A DNA stretch of 64,000 nt from Limonium bicolor (lineage: Eukaryota > Streptophyta > Magnoliopsida > Caryophyllales > Plumbaginaceae). The DNA lies in NCBI GenBank assembly GCA_023374045.1, contig CM041783.1:90927298-90991297 (forward strand), read 5' to 3'. The position numbers and the translations under genes are program-made. Of this stretch, positions 14,201 through 25,689 are shown in pieces; positions within the stretch are counted from its first letter, which is position 1; each line of letters begins with the position of its first letter. A model generated the notes under the pieces. That model was given only the letters and a program-made list of their open reading frames with translations, did no database searches and was not told the origin of the DNA.

Positions 14201-16213
14201 TGTTCTCACACGATGTTTCGTTCAACTACTGTTGACTCTGGCACCCTTCACGGATTGCTCCTGGGTGTTACTGAATCGCGCCATTACATCTAGTCTGAAT
14301 TCATGGGTATATTCAGTTCCTTACTCCGCCTTGCGGTCACATATGTTTTAAATTATCCCATTTGGGTTGTAATGTCTCCCGTTATTAGGTAGATCATTGA
14401 TTCTTTTTCCTTTAACTTCTTGGTCAGGTCGTTATTCTCCTCAGTGAGGTATGTTGTGGGAATCCTATCCCGTTTATCAAACATTGATATGATCATTTAA
14501 GGCATTCATCTTATTGCTTACACTGGTATCCATTCCAGTTATTAGGTATTTCCTCCTTGATTCCTGAGACATATCCAATGTCTATACTTAATACTCTGTG
14601 CTTCTCGCACTTATCCATGCTATGTCCTTAGGTCCGTCACCTTACTGGTTTCTAGACTCGTTAGCTTCGTAAACTTCTTTGTGTTCTTCGATCATTCGAG
14701 GTGTCTAAATATCTTGGTTTGAGTTGGCTCTTTCGTCCGTAGTATGGAGTGGGCTACTTCCCGTGTTCCGTACTCTACTTGTATACATACATGGAGTATC
14801 TTATTGATAAGTTACCACTTACCTGACCAACTCATAACTGGTCTGTCAGGCCGTAAGCTCCTTCGGAGTGCGGTCGTTTCACGTCTCGTTTAGTACACTG
14901 TAGTGTCGGTCACACGCCTAGGTGAAGTATTCTGTTGCCGACTCCTCTTATATAGTCCTATGATAACTTACCGTGGTTCTCTGGCTTGGTTTTGAAATTT
15001 GGGGGTTTTTGGAAAATTTAATGGTTTGAAAGAAAAATTTGAGTTTAGAAAGTAAATTCTCCATGGCATTTCAATGCCGGCTGCACCTTACCGAGTCCAG
15101 CTGCTCGCTGACTATTCTTGTTCATACAGTGATCAGGCCATTAGGCCTTTTCAAGGTTTTGTTTCATAATTCTTAAGGTTGTCTTGCCATATTGGCTTCT
15201 CTCGCCATTTGGTACTTACTAAGTACTGGTCGCTTGTCAAAGCTCTTCTTATTAGTCCCGCTATTACTGCACTTGCCGTGGCAAGTGCGCGGTACAGGCG
15301 GTTTTTAGGTTAACTCATACCGGTCACGGTATTGTTCACACTGTATTTGGTAGCCTTGTCGGCTCTTCCTTGATCCTTTAGTTGGATAACTACTCCTTAG
15401 AGCTGCTTCACATTCATCTTGACATAACTGTCATTCATTTAGGTGCTTCTCCATCCTCGGAGTTCCTTAATTACTTAGTTCTATGTTCTACCTCGTTGCT
15501 CGTTTCCACGTCTTTACTATGGTTACCGAGGTTTAAGTCATTTAGGCACTACTTCAGTAGTCCTATTCGGCATGTCCCATAGTTATACTCGTAGCTGTCT
15601 AAGCTATATCAGTTGAGTATTGCAACTTCTTCGGGTGTGGCAGGGTGGTGTACCTACCCTTGACTAGATTCTTAGTCAGTTAATATACCGCTAGTGGTAT
15701 TACATAACCATGGCGGTCCGTGTACTTGTGTCCCGGTTCTTGTTGCCTCTCATTAATCCGCCTTGTTGCGCGGTTGGTGCATCCTTCTTGCTGCTGCTCG
15801 ACCAGCTGGGTTCTCGCGACTGCTAAGCATGTCACCCCAAGCTGCCACAAATTCTGGTCTCCTTGGATTATGATTTCTCGACCTCACGCCATTGAGTGCG
15901 GTTATTATCGTTCCAGCGGGATCTGTCTCCGGGGTTTCCGGTTCTCAGGATCTACCGCATGACAGGTTCTGGTTCATATTGAAATATTTAATAACTGCCA
16001 GATCAGGTTCCCCGTCTCTCTGGCGTTCTTTCCCGAGCTTTTAAATACGGGGGTTGTGGAGGGCGGGTTTTGTATTGTAGGTATCCAGTTCATACTGGAA
16101 GTTCCTAACTAGCGCATCTCTCACGCTATCACACAACCCTTAGCCCTAAGTCTCTAATTCCTAACTCGGTATTTCCTAAGCTCGGTATTTCCAGTCATCA
16201 GAGCGATACTTCT

Positions 16214-16224
16214 CTCTGATACCA
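16214..16224 (-). promoter_or_regulatory. primer-binding site, initiator-Met tRNA type
   Basis: The minus strand reads TGGTATCAGAG, four bases inside the 5' LTR end (TGTAAC at 16229 on +). This is the usual plant gypsy and copia PBS complementary to the 3' end of initiator tRNA-Met. Confidence 0.85.
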
Positions 16225-16228
16225 TTTT

Positions 16229-18972
16229 TGTAACACCCCAACCGTTAAACACGTCATTACCTCTAAAACTGTCACTAAATGCTCTTACTCACGCAGCGGA
16301 ACTCTAATTACAACGAGGGGTGAAACAACGCCGTTAGCCACCCATATGGCTAACCAGGCCTTTCTTACATACCGTAACGGTCTGATGAACTGGAACACAA
16401 AGTACACAATACAATACTTTACTCAAATCAACTCTTTACTATACCGAGTCTACAATATATGGGTGCCGACAACATATTCGGTCTTACACCTCTTTCAATA
16501 CATAAGTAATTAAATCTAACTACCCATGCAAACCACCGACCCCGTCCTACTCTCGAACGGTAACATCTTCGGTGTACCTGAAAAATAAAAATGTTGCCCC
16601 TAGGGGCTCAGCTTAATGCTGCATATGAAATTCGCATACCCCGAGCGCTAACCGGGGTACGCCGACTACTATGTCGAGAGCATGGAGTTCATTTTAATTC
16701 AACAATATGCATATACTAATACATTATATATATACACTACACAAGGATTCGACAATCAATCATGGGATACAATCCCTAACTAACATAGCAAGGTTGTTAG
16801 TCGTATCAATTACTCTTAGGCCATGAGGGTTATACCTCACTATGCCGTGGTTACTCATTCAACAACTCACCCGCTCTCTTGGGTTACTTATTCATATACA
16901 CACCCATTCTCTTGGGCTACTCGTTCTATACTCACCCATTCTCTCGGGTTACTTATACTCATTATCTCACCCACACTCTTGGGTTAATTATACTCATTAT
17001 CTCACCCACACTCTTGGTTAATTATACTCAAGCTCTTGATTCTCGAGATTCTGAGCACTACAGGTCTCCTACTCACGCTTGTTACTCTTAATACATACTT
17101 AGGCCAAAACTCATGGCTCTCAAGCATAGTCTTACTTCCTCGGTTTCAACCCTACTCTGGGTCTAGCATGGTGGGAAGGTTCAACTAGCTCACGGAACTC
17201 TCTCTTAGTTCCTATCTCTTTTTATTTAGGTTCGACTACTCTCGGACTACTTACATTCCCATACACTCCTCTCTCGGAGTTATAATAATATTATGTATAT
17301 TAGTCTAGAAGCATCACTCTCGATGTTTCTAATGACTTTGGGAACATTACTTAAGTTCGGTTAACCTTAGGTTTTAAGAGTTACCCATACATTTCACTTA
17401 CTCATACTTTCGATTATTTTCTTATATCGGGTAAAATTCTCATATAGGAGGTCGACCATGTCTCAAGGGGGCTACTAATCCCTTAGGTCTCTTTTACCTT
17501 CTTTACTAGTTCACATATTCGAACTATCTTTAATCCTCTTGAAGGAGGTTCACTTATCTTTCCACTCTCATTTGTTTCGTGGATTGTGTCATTATGGTTT
17601 ACTAACCGTTATCGGGTAATTACTCAACCCGCACATCTCCTCACATTCTAGGGAGTTCATATGTTTGCGTTATCGTTATACTTTAACGGATAGTTTTGTG
17701 TTTGCACGTTTTCGTTATCATAAGCATCGACCCGATCTATGGGTCTCTAGCCAAATGTTACTCACTACGAGTCGGTCCATACACTATGTTAGACCACACC
17801 GGCATACAAGTATGTTAGCTCATTCAACATACAACAAGGCATACATAATCAAACAATGGATTATTTTCATGCTTTAATCTTGATTAAGCCGGCACACAAA
17901 CACACAAATCAACGTAACTCGGTTAGCACGCGGAGTATGAGAAAATCATACCTTTCACCGGGGTTTTTACTTTTACCGTGTCATCTCACCTTGCTCGGTT
18001 CACACACGATCCTCTGATAATGTTCCAAACATTATTATTAATACTAAGCTCATACGGTACATAATTAAATGCTACTCCCGTACTTAACCCCATTATTCTG
18101 TTTAACTTAGTTTTTCTCATGTGTTCTTAAACTCACAACTTTCTCATTCACTTCTCAAACTTGTTCACACTCTTAATGACCTTTAAACATCATTAACCAA
18201 GTCATAATTACCTTATACTAACATTACCCATCAAGCCCCTACCTTAGAATGGCTTTAAAATGGTTTCTGTGAAGAATGGGGTGGTCCGGGTTTGTGTGCG
18301 GGTTTACAAACCGGACCAATACCTCTGGTCACTCTCGGGTGTAACTTATGACTGGTCCGGGTATACATGCAAGTTTACAAACCCGGACCCTCAATTCAGA
18401 AACCTCTCGGGTGCATTTTAGGGGTGGTCCGGGTTTGTGTCCTGGTTTGTAAACCCGAACCACTCCTCTGTTACAACATTCTGCCGTGTTTTAGCCCTGG
18501 TCCGGGTTTCTGTACTTGTTTACAGACCCGGACCACTTGCAGAATTGAAAAATATGTAAGTTTTTGACTTTGTTTCAAGTCTAAACTTATACCAACTTCT
18601 CCCCACTCTTCCTACATATATTATAGCATGTTTTGACATTGCATTCAAAACTAACCTAAACCATTCTATATATTCATCTGTCAAATAACTCATTTCACTG
18701 ATATTTTTCCCTCTGTTACAGTTTTCTTATTCTTGTTTCTGTTGCAGTTTTCTATCCTTTCTTTCTCACCATTCCAACCTCACGCATCGATACACTCAAG
18801 CCCATACATTCCTAGGTAAATAACTACTCATGATAAATCCAAACACACCTTGTTTCTTTTCTCTTACAAACACCCAAAGCCTCCAAATTCCTAAATCAAA
18901 TTCGACAGAGCTTACCTACTTTCCTAAGCATTTTCACCACAACAAAACAGCTCATAAATCAGTTCTTCACCC
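16229..18972 (-). mobile_element. chromovirus-like 5' LTR, proximal part
   Basis: It matches 7596 to about 10320 closely, including the 33-bp repeats and the hairpin cluster. It stops at CACCC (18968-18972), where the Ogre-like element inserted; the uninterrupted sequence is preserved in the other LTR around 10318, giving a paralogous empty site. Confidence 0.85.
18282..18535 (-). repeat. cluster of four related hairpins in the 5' LTR
   Basis: Counterpart of the cluster at 9644-9896. The first stem has GGTCCGG/CCGGACC where the other LTR has GGTCCAGG/CCTGGACC. The last (18498-18535) pairs GGTCCGGG with CCCGGACC perfectly, where the other copy has GGTTCGGG and CCCAAACC. Confidence 0.75.
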
Positions 18973-19741
18973 TGTGGAGGGTGATTTTTCGGTATGAGGG
19001 GGGTCTATCTAAGTATGGTCTGACTAAAAAGCCTAGACCCTAGAAATGTCATTCTGTGGAGGGTGAAAACCCGTTATTCTGACAACCCTCAAATACCTAC
19101 TAAATCGTCCGTCTTTCCCAGAAAGCATAAAGTGGAGTGTGAGTGAACACTACACCCGCTCTCGATGGGCCCCATGCGGACTTATGCCTCTATAAGGCGG
19201 AATTGACTAGAGTCGCCACCTAGTTTGACCTAAGGAACTAGGAAGGGGGGAGAAGGGTTCTAAGAAACGTTAATTGACTCTGAGATTGTTGCCTATGGAT
19301 AGGACTTATCTGGTCATACCAAAGATTCTGTGTGGGTTCGCACTGGGTTACACCCCTTAGAAGTGGCAACGACCACGACTTCGGATTGGTGCCCGAGGAA
19401 ACCTCGGTCTCCAATTGTCGGGAATGCCTTCTTTCAAAACCTTATTAGAGAGATTCATTTAAACGCCAAGGATAGGATTAGAACAGGAGGAGAGGAAACG
19501 AGTGGATGAGGTGAGCTTTTCTGCCAAGCTAGCACCAAGAAGAAGAATTGATGAATTCAAATGAGTATAGAATGAAAGATTAAGAAAAAGTCTGAGGTTG
19601 AGTGGATAGTCAAAACTTGGAGCCTGATGGTTTGAAGTTTGTGGGAAGCGAAGAAGACTTGAGTGTTTGAGAGATACGATAGCCACTTTAGAGGGAAAAG
19701 GATTTTTTGTTTGGAATGGGGTCGCACCCTAGATGGGTTGC

Positions 19742-19781
19742 CTACGTACTCAACTCCTTGTTGAGATCAGACCTTACGTAG
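19742..19781 (-). promoter_or_regulatory. conserved 40-nt hairpin in the LTR (copy 1)
   Basis: The outer stem is CTACGTA/TACGTAG and the inner stem CTCAAC/GTTGAG around TCCTT, with ATCAGACCT on one side. Other copies lie at 30936-30975, 32264-32303 and 38196-38235. It sits about 770 bp before the LTR end in element sense, so it is probably in the transcribed leader. Confidence 0.7.
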
Positions 19782-19834
19782 TTCACGATTTTTGGATTTT
19801 GGAAATTTTGAGAAGTTTCAGGTTTGGGATGCTA

Positions 19835-20003
19835 GTATGTGAGACGCTCGGGTCTGTGAGACGTTTGAAACCTTGAGATGTCGAAGTCTGTGAGACGCTC
19901 GGATCTGTGAGACGCTCGGGTCTATGAGATGCTCGGGTCTGTGAGACATTCGAATTATCGGGATGACAAAGTCTGTGAGACGCTCGGGTCTGTGAGACAT
20001 TTA
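19835..20003 (-). repeat. LTR minisatellite of GTCTGTGAGAC units
   Basis: About nine degenerate copies of a unit of about 18 bp containing GTCTGTGAGACGCTCGG. The core GTCTgtgAGAC is itself palindromic. The same array is at about 38290-38455 and, inverted, at about 30688-30815 in the solo LTR. Confidence 0.8.
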
Positions 20004-20024
20004 AAGTGTAGGGGAATTTGGAAT

Positions 20025-20500
20025 GGAATTGAAACTGAAATGATGTTGAATTGGCGTTGAATGAATTTTGATTTGGATTGGAATTGAAATGAATCTGGAT
20101 TTGAATGAGTTTGGAATTGAATTGAAGTTAGAATGAATTTTGAATTGAAATGAATTTTGAATTGAATGAATTGGAATTGAATTGGCTGAATGAATTGGGT
20201 TTGAACTGAATTTGAATTGAATCGAGATTGAATGAATTTTTGAATTGAACTGAATTTACAAAGATTTTTTTTTAATTGAATTGAGATTAAATTGAAATTG
20301 GGAATCAGGTGGAATTGATATTGGGTTGGAATTGAAATTGAAAATGAATGTGAATTGGATTGCAATTGAATCGAATTCGGATTTGAATTGGAATTGATTC
20401 GAGTCGGATTGATTTTTGGAAATGAATCGGGCCGAGATGATCTTGAAATAGGATTGGGCCGAATTGGGCCAAAATTTGAAATGTTGGTCGAATTTGACAT
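20025..20500 (-). repeat. GAATTGAA-rich low-complexity tract
   Basis: Degenerate repeats of GAATTGAATTG-type words. The minus frame gives a long Asn/Ser/Gln/Phe-rich translation that is an effect of composition; its counterpart at 38470-38955 is frame-shifted, which argues against coding. Confidence 0.8.
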
Positions 20501-22149
20501 GGTTAGGTTTCTAAAATTTTGGAATGAAATTTGGATCTCAAATTGAATTGGTTTTGGGCTTGGAGTTAGATTGATTTTTTAAGCTTTTGTGATGTCCTTT
20601 TTTCTTGGCCCCTTCTAAAGGTTTGATTGATGATTTTATTTTTATGGCTCTTTTCTTTTTCTGTTTTGTTAAGAAAAAATTTCGATTTATTTTGATTTTA
20701 GAAATTGAAAGAATTCTTATCGAATCTTCCCTCTTTTTTTTTACAAATTAATTACAAAAGAAGGGAATTTTGAGAGACCACCTTGGGATGAATGCTTTTA
20801 TTTTTAGGAGCAAGGAATTTTGATTTTGAATTGGATTTTTATTGATTGTGAATTTTATTTTGACAATTATGGATTGTTTGGAAGTTTTTTTGCTAGGAGA
20901 GGTGTTCCTCACAACAGGTACTACGATCCTCGGGTACTACGACCTTAATGCGAGCAACATCTGTGAATAGTCCTAGGCTTTTCTAAAAAGGCCCACAGAA
21001 AATTGTAGGCCTGAACCGATGGAACGGTCCTAAAATGAGTGGGCACCTAGAAGGCTATCTAGGGTTTCTTGGCCCAGTCCTTGGGTAACAATGGGATGGG
21101 CTAAAGTTGAGATTAAAATAACAAGCCTAATCCAACATTTGACAAGACGAATTACAACCCACGCGATGAACAAAGCTGATTAGTTCACACAATTGAGAAA
21201 TGATCTTGTATTTCGGATATGAAACCCAGAGAACACATGGAAGACTACCAATACAACCCTGAACATTAATTAACTGAAACACAACATGGTAAGCAAGTTG
21301 GTTAATACATTTTTGCCAATTTCATTGCCTTGATTTGTTCTTTGTCCAAAAAACAGAATACGCAGACATAGTATTGGTCGTACTAAACTAATCATTTCGG
21401 TTTAAACAAAAAGCAAGCAGAGTATCTGTCCATTTATGCCGAGATCACCATGTTATTCAAACAGATCAACTCCAAGGTTAAGCTTAAGACCTAAAATCAT
21501 AACCGAGACATAAATTGAAGAAGAAGCAGTCCTCCCTCTCTTTCTTTTTTTTTTGTTAAACAATGACAGAGAACAGTTCTATCAAGCAACATAATATATA
21601 TGCCATAAGCTGAACAGTTGAAACTTAAATAGAACCAGCCTCATGTCGACAAGCTAGGTTAACTTGCACATTGCTTGAGCTCTTCTTCGTCCAAACATGA
21701 GCTTCTGGTTAAACGGTCCGTGTGCGACAAGCTCCATTCAATTTCCAAACGTATGGGGTACCTCGGCCAAAATACAAATTCCATGGAAACCAGACAAAAT
21801 CAGAAGCCAATCTCGAGAACATCTCTGAACATAATGAACACATTCAAGTGTATAATACATAAGCGGGATCAGCGAAGAGGCAGAACAAATAGAAATCCTT
21901 GAGGATGTTAAAACAGATTCATTAATCACAAAGCCTGGAGGATAGGTCTCAGGGTGCACCCGCAAATCAGTCAAGATTGGGTCGACACATCATGCTAGAG
22001 AATGGTATTCAAGATGACAGAAACCAAGAACATATATTAACCTATCATTGGCTCGATTCGAATCTGCTTACTGGGAAGATCAGATCCCTTCTTTGCCCTG
22101 TCCTCGGTCGAACAAATCGTCGGTGACGAGAATGAAGAAAGGCGACGTA

Positions 22150-22575
22150 GAGCATACGTGTTCCTTGTTCGGCAGAGCATACGCGTTCCTTGTTCGACAC
22201 AAGAAAAAAAACGGAAGGAGACACAGAGCATGTATGCTCCTCGTTCAGGAAGGCACACAGCGATAGAAATAGGGAGCAGTGGGATTCTTATTCACGATTG
22301 TTCCAGAGAGAGATTCAGATTTTGTGAGAATAAAGGGCTTGACCGCTGCTTGCTTCTGGTTTTCAATAATCGACTGAGCAAAGAGGATGAAGAAGGAGGC
22401 TAACATATACTTCCCGTGAGTTTCCTCGTTTGGCAGTTGGGTGTGCAAAATTATCGATGAAGAGAACGAGGAATAGAGCATGTATGTTTCTTGTTCCAGT
22501 TGGTAGCAAAATTATCGATGAAGAGAACGAGGAATAGAGCATGTATGTTTCTTGTTCCATTGGTAGCAAAATTAA
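22150..22575. repeat. two short tandem repeat blocks in the 3' LTR
   Basis: Units containing AGAGCATACGTGTTCCTTG are repeated about three times near 22150-22245. A unit of about 60 bp containing ATCGATGAAGAGAACGAGG is repeated twice near 22450-22570. Both blocks recur in the 5' LTR (about 40610-40700 and 40915-41035). Confidence 0.75.
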
Positions 22576-23304
22576 TGTCCGTGAAGAGTGGTAAAGAGAA
22601 TAAATTACTGTCGGTGAAGAGGATGAAGGAGGTGCAGAGTGTATGTTTTCTTTGTTCGCCGGGGGGTGTCTCGACAATTACCCCAGCGTGAAGTGGATGA
22701 AGGAGGCAGTGGAGTATGTATATTCTTCACGCTAGGAGTTGGGTTGCGAATTATTGGCGATGGTGGAAGAAAGACCGAGACGCAGAGCTGGGGTTCCCAG
22801 TTCGCCAGCGAGGTTGCAAATTATTGTCGGTGGTGAAAGATCGAGGCGCGAGCTGGGGTGTCTCTGGTCCGCCTTGCAAAATTTGTTGCCAGTGGTGATT
22901 GATGTTGAGAATGATGGAGGAGTAGAGACGTTGGGGATAGCCGACAGAAAAGGAAGTCAATGGGTTGGGATATTTCCGACGGTGGTGCTACTGTTAGGGT
23001 TTGTTTTTGGATCGATCCTGAGGATGGTTTGTTTCAGTATCGGAGAAGGGCGATGAAATCAAGACCAGAGGTAGATGGGTTTTCGGTGGATGAAATCGAA
23101 ACTGGAGGGCGATGAAATTTGGGTTTAGTCTCTGGGAGCATTTTTTGGGTTTTCAGTTCTTCAGAATGAGGATCGAGAACGAGATTGTGGAGGCCTAGGG
23201 GAGGAGTTCAGTTCATCGATCTGTTTTTTTAGAAGATGGAAGAGATGATCGAGAGAAGGAGACGGCGCGGGTGTTTGCTGGTTTCTAGGGTTACTGTTCC
23301 TCTG

Positions 23305-23312
23305 TTTTTATA
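23305..23312 (-). promoter_or_regulatory. probable LTR TATA box
   Basis: TATAAAAA on the minus strand, about 405 bp into the LTR in element sense and about 85 bp downstream of the tRNA-like module. The other LTR has the same at 41775-41782. The Pol II promoter role is inferred from position and motif. Confidence 0.55.
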
Positions 23313-23394
23313 GAAGAGAAATTGGAGTGTTGGCTTTGTTTGACTCGATGGATAATGAGAGAAAATGGAGTGGAGGATAAAAGAACAAAAATGT

Positions 23395-23464
23395 CTATCT
23401 AAGGGCTCGAACCCAGGGCCTCAAGCATCTCCTTTGCATAATCTAACCAATTGAGCTATGATAG
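23395..23464 (-). ncRNA. tRNA-like module with A and B boxes, in LTR U3
   Basis: On the minus strand an A box TAGCTCAATTGG (23447-23458) and a B box GGTTCGAGCCC (23403-23413) are spaced as in tRNA genes, the ends pair over five of seven acceptor positions, and a run of five T follows. The D-arm and anticodon stem fold imperfectly and a functional tRNA is unlikely. It is repeated in the 5' LTR at about 41866-41935. A tRNA-derived SINE head or a captured tRNA pseudogene are the main alternatives. Confidence 0.6.
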
Positions 23465-23716
23465 AATTTATTACATGCAATGCAAGAAATAAAAGATAAT
23501 CCTATTGCGAGTTGAACTGAAAAACAAGACATCCAGCAACTCTATAGTTTCGAATCGGGGTTAGTTCATTCTAAACAAATACCCTAACTAGCTATGCTAA
23601 CTCACAATTCAATATGCACATGAATAAGTTTTGAAAAGAAAGACGACGACTCTCTCATTTTATTTATTTTTGTCTTAATTTGGTGCTTTATGGGGTGAGA
23701 ATTTTTGGTGTCTACA

Positions 23717-23733
23717 GATGGCTCCCTCTGATT
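23717..23733 (-). promoter_or_regulatory. probable polypurine tract of the Ogre-like element
   Basis: The minus strand reads CAGAGGGAGCCATC immediately before the 3' LTR start TGTAGACACC. The tract is purine-rich but not pure, so the assignment rests on position opposite the PBS. Confidence 0.5.
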
Positions 23734-23822
23734 CAATTTTGCAAGACCTTGCAGAATTGGATCAAGGTTGACGGGGCGCCGAAAATTCTCACTGCGGTTT
23801 ATGATCTGTTCTTATGAATGCG

Positions 23823-24655
23823 GGTGCACGGGGACTTATGACGGGCCTAGAATGCGATTGAAAGTACGAGGACTTATGACGAGCCTCAGTTAGACCTCTT
23901 GACATCTAACTCTAGGACTTATGACGAGCCTAGAATACTAACAATAGGGTTGGTTTGGGTGCACGAGGACTTATGACGAGCCTCAACTAGACCTCTTGAC
24001 ATCTAGCTATAGGACTTATGATGAGCCTATAATGCAATTGAAAGTACGAGGACTTATGACGAGCCTCAACTAGACCTCTTGATATCTAGTCATAGGACTT
24101 ATGACGAGCCTATGATACTAACAATTAGATTGATTGGGTTACACGAGGACTTATGACGAGCCTCAACTAGACCTCTTGACATCTAGCTATAGGACTTATG
24201 ATGAGCCTATAATGCAATTGAAAGTACGAGGACTTATGACGAGCCTCAACTAGACCTCTTGATATCTAGTCATAGGACTTATGACGAGCCTATGATACTA
24301 ACAATTAGATTGATTGGGTTGCACGAGGACTTATGACGAGCCTCAACTAGACCTCTTGACATCTAGCTATAGGACTTATGACGAGCCTATAATGCAATTG
24401 AAAGTACGAGGACTTATGACGAGCCTCAAATAGACCTCTTGATATCTAGTCATAGGACTTATGACGAGCCTATGATACTAACAATTAGATTGATTGGGTT
24501 GCACGAGGACTTATGACGAGCCTCAACTAGACCTCTTGACATCTAGCTATAGGACTTATGACGAGCCTATAATGCAATTGAAAGTACGAGGACTTATGAC
24601 GAGCCTCAACTAGACCTCTTGACATCTAGCTATAGGACTTATGACGAGCCTATAA
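23823..24655 (-). repeat. tandem hairpin array 1 (180-bp higher-order unit)
   Basis: About 19 copies of a core GGACTTATGACGAGCCT. From about 24000 the array is a 180-bp unit made of two similar 90-bp halves, repeated exactly in register. Every core is flanked by complementary stems: GAGG/CCTC, TCTAGG/CCTAGA, TATAGG/CCTATA or CATAGG/CCTATG around the constant loop ACTTATGACGAG. A second hairpin alternates with it, with loop CCTCTTGAYA between CTAGA/TCTAG or TTAGA/TCTAA arms. It lies between the 3' LTR and array 2, where Ogre elements are known to carry variable tandem repeats. Confidence 0.9.
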
Positions 24656-24665
24656 TACTTTAATG

Positions 24666-25572
24666 GAGCACCGTACTAGTAGCGTAATAGCTGCCTAGCA
24701 GGTGGATGTGAAACGATCTTACGCTAGTAGCGTAATAGTTGCCTAGCGAAGGAAAAACGGCGGGACCGAGTAGCGTAATAGCTGTCTAGTGGGTTATGAA
24801 ATGAACGATCTCGCACTAGTAGCGTAATAGCTGCCTAGTGGAGAAAAAAAGGCGAGACCGCACTAGTAGCATAATAGCTGCCTAGCGGGTTATGAATTGG
24901 ACGATTTCGCACTAGTAGCGTAATAGCTGCCTAGTGGAGGAAAAAAGCCGGACCGCACTAGTAGCGTAATAGCTGCCTAGCGGGTTATGAAATGAATGAA
25001 CTCGCACTAGTAGCGTAATAACTGCCTAGTGGAGGAAAGAAAAGTGGGACCGCACTAGTAGCGTAATAGCTGTCTAGCGGGTTATGAAATGAACGAACTC
25101 GCACTAGTAGCGTAATAGCTGCCTAGTGGAGGAAAAAAACGGAACCGCACTAGTAGCATAATAGCTGCCTAGTGGGTTATGAAATGAACGATCTCGCACT
25201 AGTAGCGTAATAGCTGCCTAGTGGAGGAAAAACAGCGGGACCACACTAGTAGCGCAATAGCTGCCTAGCGGGTGTAAAATAAAAGGCGACCGTACTAGTA
25301 GCGCAATAGCTGTCTAGTAGGTGTAAAATGGAAGGCGACCGTACTAGTAGCGCAATAGCTGTCTAGCAGGTGTAAAACAAAAAATTCGACCGCACTAGTA
25401 GCGCAATAGCTGTCTAGCGGGTGTAAAATGAAATGTGACCGCACTAGTAGCGCAATAGCTACCTAGCGGGTGTAAAACGAAAGGCGACCGTACTAGTAGC
25501 GCAATAGCTGTCTAGCAGGTGTAAAATGAAAAATTCGACCGCACTAGTAGCGCAATAGCTGCCTAGCGGGTG
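24666..25572 (-). repeat. tandem hairpin array 2 (47-52-bp monomers)
   Basis: About 20 monomers each contain ACTAGTAGCGYAATAGCTGYCTAG. The left part alternates two monomer types (linkers GGTTATGAAATGAACGA and GGAGGAAAAA) to make a repeat of about 100 bp; the right part is a simple repeat of about 50 bp with a GGTGTAAAAT linker. The CTAG blocks at both ends of the core can pair, and the second base outside them covaries (C with G, T with A) in all monomers except one degenerate copy near 24765. Confidence 0.9.
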
Positions 25573-25689
25573 TGAAGATGCGTCAGATAGTGAGCAAATT
25601 TTGTGGGTATATGCAGATGATATGTGATGTGTGGTGATTAACCAATGTATTAATCGAATTAAACTCCCTATTTGTGGATGTAGATTTTC

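Larger units (their letters stand above)
11233..16228 (-). mobile_element. chromovirus-like internal region without recognisable gag-pol
   Basis: Five kilobases between the PPT (11236-11250) and PBS (16214-16224). Both strands break into short frames; the longest (for example 13820-14194 on +) show no known domain and lie against element sense. By eye I found no zinc knuckle, protease DSG/DTG, RT YxDD, integrase DDE or chromodomain pattern. Well-kept cis signals with no coding capacity fit a non-autonomous derivative, though heavy decay cannot be excluded without a profile search. Confidence 0.6.
18973..23716 (-). mobile_element. Ogre-like 3' LTR (4744 bp)
   Basis: Bounded by TGTGGAGGG and TGTCTACA on the + strand and matched by 37428-42191 with only scattered substitutions and short indels. 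In element sense it holds, in order: a tRNA-like module (23395-23464), a TATA box (23305-23312), short tandem repeats (about 22150-22575), a GAATTGAA-rich tract (about 20025-20500), GTCTGTGAGAC repeats (about 19850-20003) and the conserved 40-nt hairpin (19742-19781). Reading frames here are low-complexity translations, not genes. Confidence 0.88.

Noticed and set aside
13446..14351. Cluster of 64-124-codon + frames in the chromovirus-like internal region
   Set aside because: Opposite to element sense, overlapping each other, hydrophobic random-like translations with no domain.
19955..20500. 181-codon Asn/Ser/Gln-rich minus frame
   Set aside because: Pure product of the GAATTGAA low-complexity tract; the equivalent tract at 38470-38955 is in another frame.
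23395..23464. A genuine functional tRNA gene
   Set aside because: D-arm and anticodon stem fold badly and it is duplicated only as part of the LTR; kept as a tRNA-like module.
24666..25572. CRISPR-like look: repeated block with short spacers
   Set aside because: The spacers are themselves repeated variants, not unique; the array lies inside a plant retrotransposon and no cas gene is present.
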